A stretch of DNA of 9,353 nt from Chitinivibrionales bacterium (GTDB lineage: Bacteria > Fibrobacterota > Chitinivibrionia > Chitinivibrionales > JANQEN01). Positions within the stretch are counted from its first letter, which is position 1, and the number at the start of each line of letters is the position of its first letter. Below are positions 7,332 through 9,353 of this stretch, piece after piece. Both the position numbers and the translations under genes were made by a program. The DNA lies in NCBI GenBank assembly GCA_030593665.1, contig JAUVGS010000044.1:1-9353 (forward strand), in the 5' to 3' direction. The notes under the pieces were generated by a model. That model was not told where the DNA came from, did no database searches, and worked only from the letters and a program-made list of their open reading frames with translations.

Positions 7332-7377
7332 TCGTCCTCGTCGTCCTCCTCCTCATTCTCGCCCTCGTCTTCTCGTC
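7332..7377. repeat. TCN-triplet polypyrimidine tract
   Basis: Eight consecutive TCN triplets (TCG, TCC, TCG, TCG, TCC, TCC, TCC, TCA) are followed by further TCG/TCT units out of phase. The plus strand is almost free of A and strongly C+T biased here, unlike the AT-rich sequence on both sides. No reading frame with a start and ribosome site uses it, so it looks like a low-complexity, microsatellite-like tract rather than a Ser-rich or Glu/Asp-rich coding segment. Confidence 0.65.
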
Positions 7378-7383
7378 TTTTTT

Positions 7384-7415
7384 ATCCGGAACTATGCATA
7401 ACCACTTGCCCGGAT
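7384..7415. repeat. Short inverted repeat next to the TCN tract
   Basis: ATCCGG (7384-7389) and CCGGAT (7410-7415) are exact inverted copies separated by 20 bases. No T-run follows on the plus strand; on the minus strand only the pyrimidine/purine tract follows. Its role is unknown. Confidence 0.4.
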
Positions 7416-7484
7416 GATACAATTAAAAGCAAAAAAATCACAAAAATTTAGCACTTTGCTTTGGATAATTATTAATTTAAACTA

Positions 7485-7515
7485 CTGACACCACCTATAT
7501 AACCGACATTATATA
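7485..7515 (+). promoter_or_regulatory. Candidate promoter of the Ig-domain lipoprotein gene
   Basis: CTGACA (7485-7490) matches the -35 consensus at 5 of 6 positions. It is followed after 18-19 nt by TTATAT/TATATA (7509-7515) as the -10. A start near 7522 would leave a leader of about 20 nt containing the ribosome site GGGGGAG (7533-7539). Confidence 0.4.
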
Positions 7516-7542
7516 TCTAGCTCTAGCGTTCTGGGGGAGTTT

Positions 7543-9353
7543 ATGGCAAGACTGGTTGCCTTATCTTGTTTTATTCTGCTTGCGTCCTGCACACTGTTGG
7601 ATGATGAAAACAAGTGGGCTAATGCACTTGATCAACAGGGTGTCAATTGGCATCCGCCGCATGTTATTGCAATGGAAGACACCTCGGTTTTTATCAGGGA
7701 TACGGTTTACATTCTGGTAGAAGGAATTGATACCGGCAGGACTATCAGCAAATTTCAGTGGTCGCTCGATCATGGGAAAACCTGGACACATGAAAGTGAC
7801 GTCAATGGTATATTGGAATGGTATTTCGATAAAGGCGATGTCGGGGTCCATGTATTCTGGGTACGGGCCATTGATAATGATAGTATTGTATCAGAGTACC
7901 CTGACAGTGTCACCATAACTGTTAAACTCGGTATACCGACTATTGATTCCATTTCCGACACGGTGGTTGCTATCAAAGATACCGTGATACTGCGGATAAA
8001 AAGTAGTGATACAAATGGTGTTATCATAAAACATTGTTGGTCCGTAGATAATGACAGCACCTGGATTTATGAAACAGATGCCGACGGTACATTCAAAACA
8101 TACTTCCCGTTGGGCAGCGATGGATCCCATCCATTCTGGGTAAAAGCAGTCGATGATGATACCCTGGAATCCGAACCGATGAAATTTAACGTTGAAGTAA
8201 AATTATTCAAACCGAACGTTATTCTCAAGGATAAGGAACAGGTGAATATCAATGATACCATCACCATTACGGCAACAGGAAGTGATGAAAACGGCGAGGT
8301 GGTTCGCTATCTCTGGGCTCTGGATGGCACGAATTTTACCGAGACAACGACAGAAGCCGCTGTCGATCTTGTCTATGCTGATAGTGGGTCTAATACGATT
8401 CGGGTCGTAGCAGTTGACGATGACGGTTTCGTTTCAAATCCGGCCCAGACCTCCGTGAATGTAACACTCGACCCGCCAATCCTGACTCCGGTCAGCAACA
8501 GCTTTGTCTCACAGCTTGATACCGTGAAAGTGGAAGTGACCGCGGAGGATACCAATGCCACCGGATCGATTGAAAAGTATTACTGGGACACCGGCGGAAA
8601 CGGGTGGGATGACAGCACTGACAGTGACACGCCTTCTTATTCGTTTGCCTATCCGGACGGTGGCCCGCTCACGGTGATATGGGGAGCCCGTGATGATGAT
8701 AACCTTCTGAGCACCGATACGTTTTATATTCTTTTTAACCGGATACCTGATTCCGTTACCATGCTTGAGCCGGTCGATAATGCCAAGGCCTCCTTTAAAG
8801 AATTTGATACCGCCAGTGTTACCGGCAGTATTGTAATGCGTTTCAGTGGCAGTGATCCTGATGGCACTGTCGATACCTTAACCTATACGCTTTTCCTGGG
8901 GGAAGACATCAACACTCTTGAGGAAATTTACAAAGGGCAAGACACCGTGTTTACAAAAGATAAAATAGACACATCAACAACCTATTACTGGAAATTGAAG
9001 GCATGCGATTTGTATGACGACAGTGCGGTAAATACCGGTAAGTTTACCACTCCCTATATTGATATGATACCGCCGGAACTCACCCTTAAGGGAGACAATC
9101 CGATTATGTTGACATTGGGCGTCAAATTTAAAGTTCCGGGCGCAACAGCGATAGACAATTTAGATGGAGACATAAGTGATAAAATAACTGTCAGCGGCGA
9201 GGTTAATACCTCAAAAGCCGGCACCTATGAGCTGACGTACCATGTGGCGGACAGTACCGGGAATGAAGCCGGTATTACACGGGAAGTGATTGTCGAGGAT
9301 TATATCCTGCTTGAAGACTTTGAAAGGGGACTTCCCAATCAGACCGCATTCGG
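7543..9353 (+). CDS. Large multi-domain lipoprotein with tandem Ig/PKD-like domains (truncated at right edge)
   Basis: The frame is open to the window end, giving 603 residues. The start follows GGGGGAG by 3 nt. The signal peptide ends in LLASC, with Cys16 as the lipidated residue, so the protein is membrane-anchored and probably faces the periplasm or cell surface. Beta-sandwich units follow at about residues 37-130, 133-223, 225-311, 313-401 (Ig/PKD-like), 403-510 (FN3-like, with the TTYYWKLKACD pattern) and 512-588 (DUF5011/HYR-like, DNLDGDISDKITV and GTYELTYHVADSTGNEA). Units 1 and 2 are the closest pair, sharing W-S-x-D, E-x-D, FWV-x-A-x-D-x-D. Most units end in an acidic A-x-D-D-D strand, suggesting calcium-stabilised stalk domains. 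At residue 590 a new segment, LLEDFERGLPN, begins; this resembles the opening of carbohydrate-binding jelly-roll domains, but too little is visible to be sure. No catalytic domain lies in the window. A role in adhesion or polymer binding is inference. Confidence 0.85.
   Translation, partial: MARLVALSCFILLASCTLLDDENKWANALDQQGVNWHPPHVIAMEDTSVFIRDTVYILVEGIDTGRTISKFQWSLDHGKTWTHESDVNGILEWYFDKGDVGVHVFWVRAIDNDSIVSEYPDSVTITVKLGIPTIDSISDTVVAIKDTVILRIKSSDTNGVIIKHCWSVDNDSTWIYETDADGTFKTYFPLGSDGSHPFWVKAVDDDTLESEPMKFNVEVKLFKPNVILKDKEQVNINDTITITATGSDENGEVVRYLWALDGTNFTETTTEAAVDLVYADSGSNTIRVVAVDDDGFVSNPAQTSVNVTLDPPILTPVSNSFVSQLDTVKVEVTAEDTNATGSIEKYYWDTGGNGWDDSTDSDTPSYSFAYPDGGPLTVIWGARDDDNLLSTDTFYILFNRIPDSVTMLEPVDNAKASFKEFDTASVTGSIVMRFSGSDPDGTVDTLTYTLFLGEDINTLEEIYKGQDTVFTKDKIDTSTTYYWKLKACDLYDDSAVNTGKFTTPYIDMIPPELTLKGDNPIMLTLGVKFKVPGATAIDNLDGDISDKITVSGEVNTSKAGTYELTYHVADSTGNEAGITREVIVEDYILLEDFERGLPNQTAF

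Larger units (their letters stand above)
6956..7542. other. 587-bp non-coding divergent region between pgi and the Ig-domain lipoprotein
   Basis: No credible gene is seen. A 62-codon minus-strand frame here (7003-7191) runs through a hairpin element, has no family signature and is not supported. The region holds two related stem-loop elements (7089-7139 and 7226-7293), a TCN-triplet tract (7332-7377), a 6-bp inverted repeat (7384-7415), and the plus-strand promoter candidate (7485-7515). Two short perfect dyads could be operators: GTTAT-GCA-ATAAC (7046-7058), about 90 bp upstream of pgi, and ATGAGG-T-CCTCAT (7210-7222). The pgi-proximal part (6977-7060) is AT-rich with TATAAC and TATATT on the minus strand, but without a matching -35. 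Confidence 0.6.

Noticed and set aside
7561..8561. Minus-strand frames of 62-96 codons
   Set aside because: They are antisense to the Ig-domain lipoprotein, which has a ribosome site, lipobox and repeated domains in its own frame.

Overview
The window looks like chromosomal DNA from a Gram-negative bacterium with an outer membrane. It carries a TonB-dependent outer-membrane receptor, two lipoproteins with lipobox cysteines and a secreted TPR protein, alongside ordinary central-metabolism genes. Intergenic DNA is AT-rich. The Asp-rich, multi-Ig lipoprotein style and the long loosely packed intergenic regions would fit a Fibrobacterota/Chitinispirillia-like or other FCB-type lineage, but this is only an impression and no taxonomic marker is present. 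No rRNA, tRNA, CRISPR array, transposase or phage gene is seen.

Layout. Positions 1-1168 (minus) hold the N-terminal part of a TonB-dependent receptor that runs off the left edge. Its roughly 150-nt leader contains a compact stem-loop with a mutually exclusive alternative pairing. Positions 1548-2568 (minus) hold a coupled pair: a secreted TPR protein followed after 1 bp by a CsgG/GNA1162-like lipoprotein. Positions 2682-6955 (minus) hold three well-conserved enzymes, in transcription order glucose-6-phosphate isomerase (pgi), ornithine aminotransferase (rocD) and low-specificity L-threonine aldolase (ltaE). A clear intrinsic terminator after rocD (3821-3847) separates rocD from ltaE. Positions 6956-7542 are a 587-bp non-coding divergent region with two related hairpin elements, a TCN-triplet tract and further inverted repeats. 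Positions 7543-9353 (plus) encode a large Asp-rich lipoprotein of tandem Ig/PKD-like and FN3-like domains, truncated by the right edge.

How the genes relate. PGI interconverts glucose-6-P and fructose-6-P, RocD links ornithine to glutamate semialdehyde and so to proline/glutamate, and LtaE cleaves threonine to glycine and acetaldehyde. They share no single pathway and seem to be separate transcription units on one strand. The TPR/lipoprotein pair is likely a cell-envelope module of unknown role. The large right-hand lipoprotein is probably surface- or periplasm-exposed. I do not see a complete new defence or mobile system. The most novel-looking signals are the structured leader before the TonB receptor and the paired hairpin repeats upstream of the Ig-domain lipoprotein.
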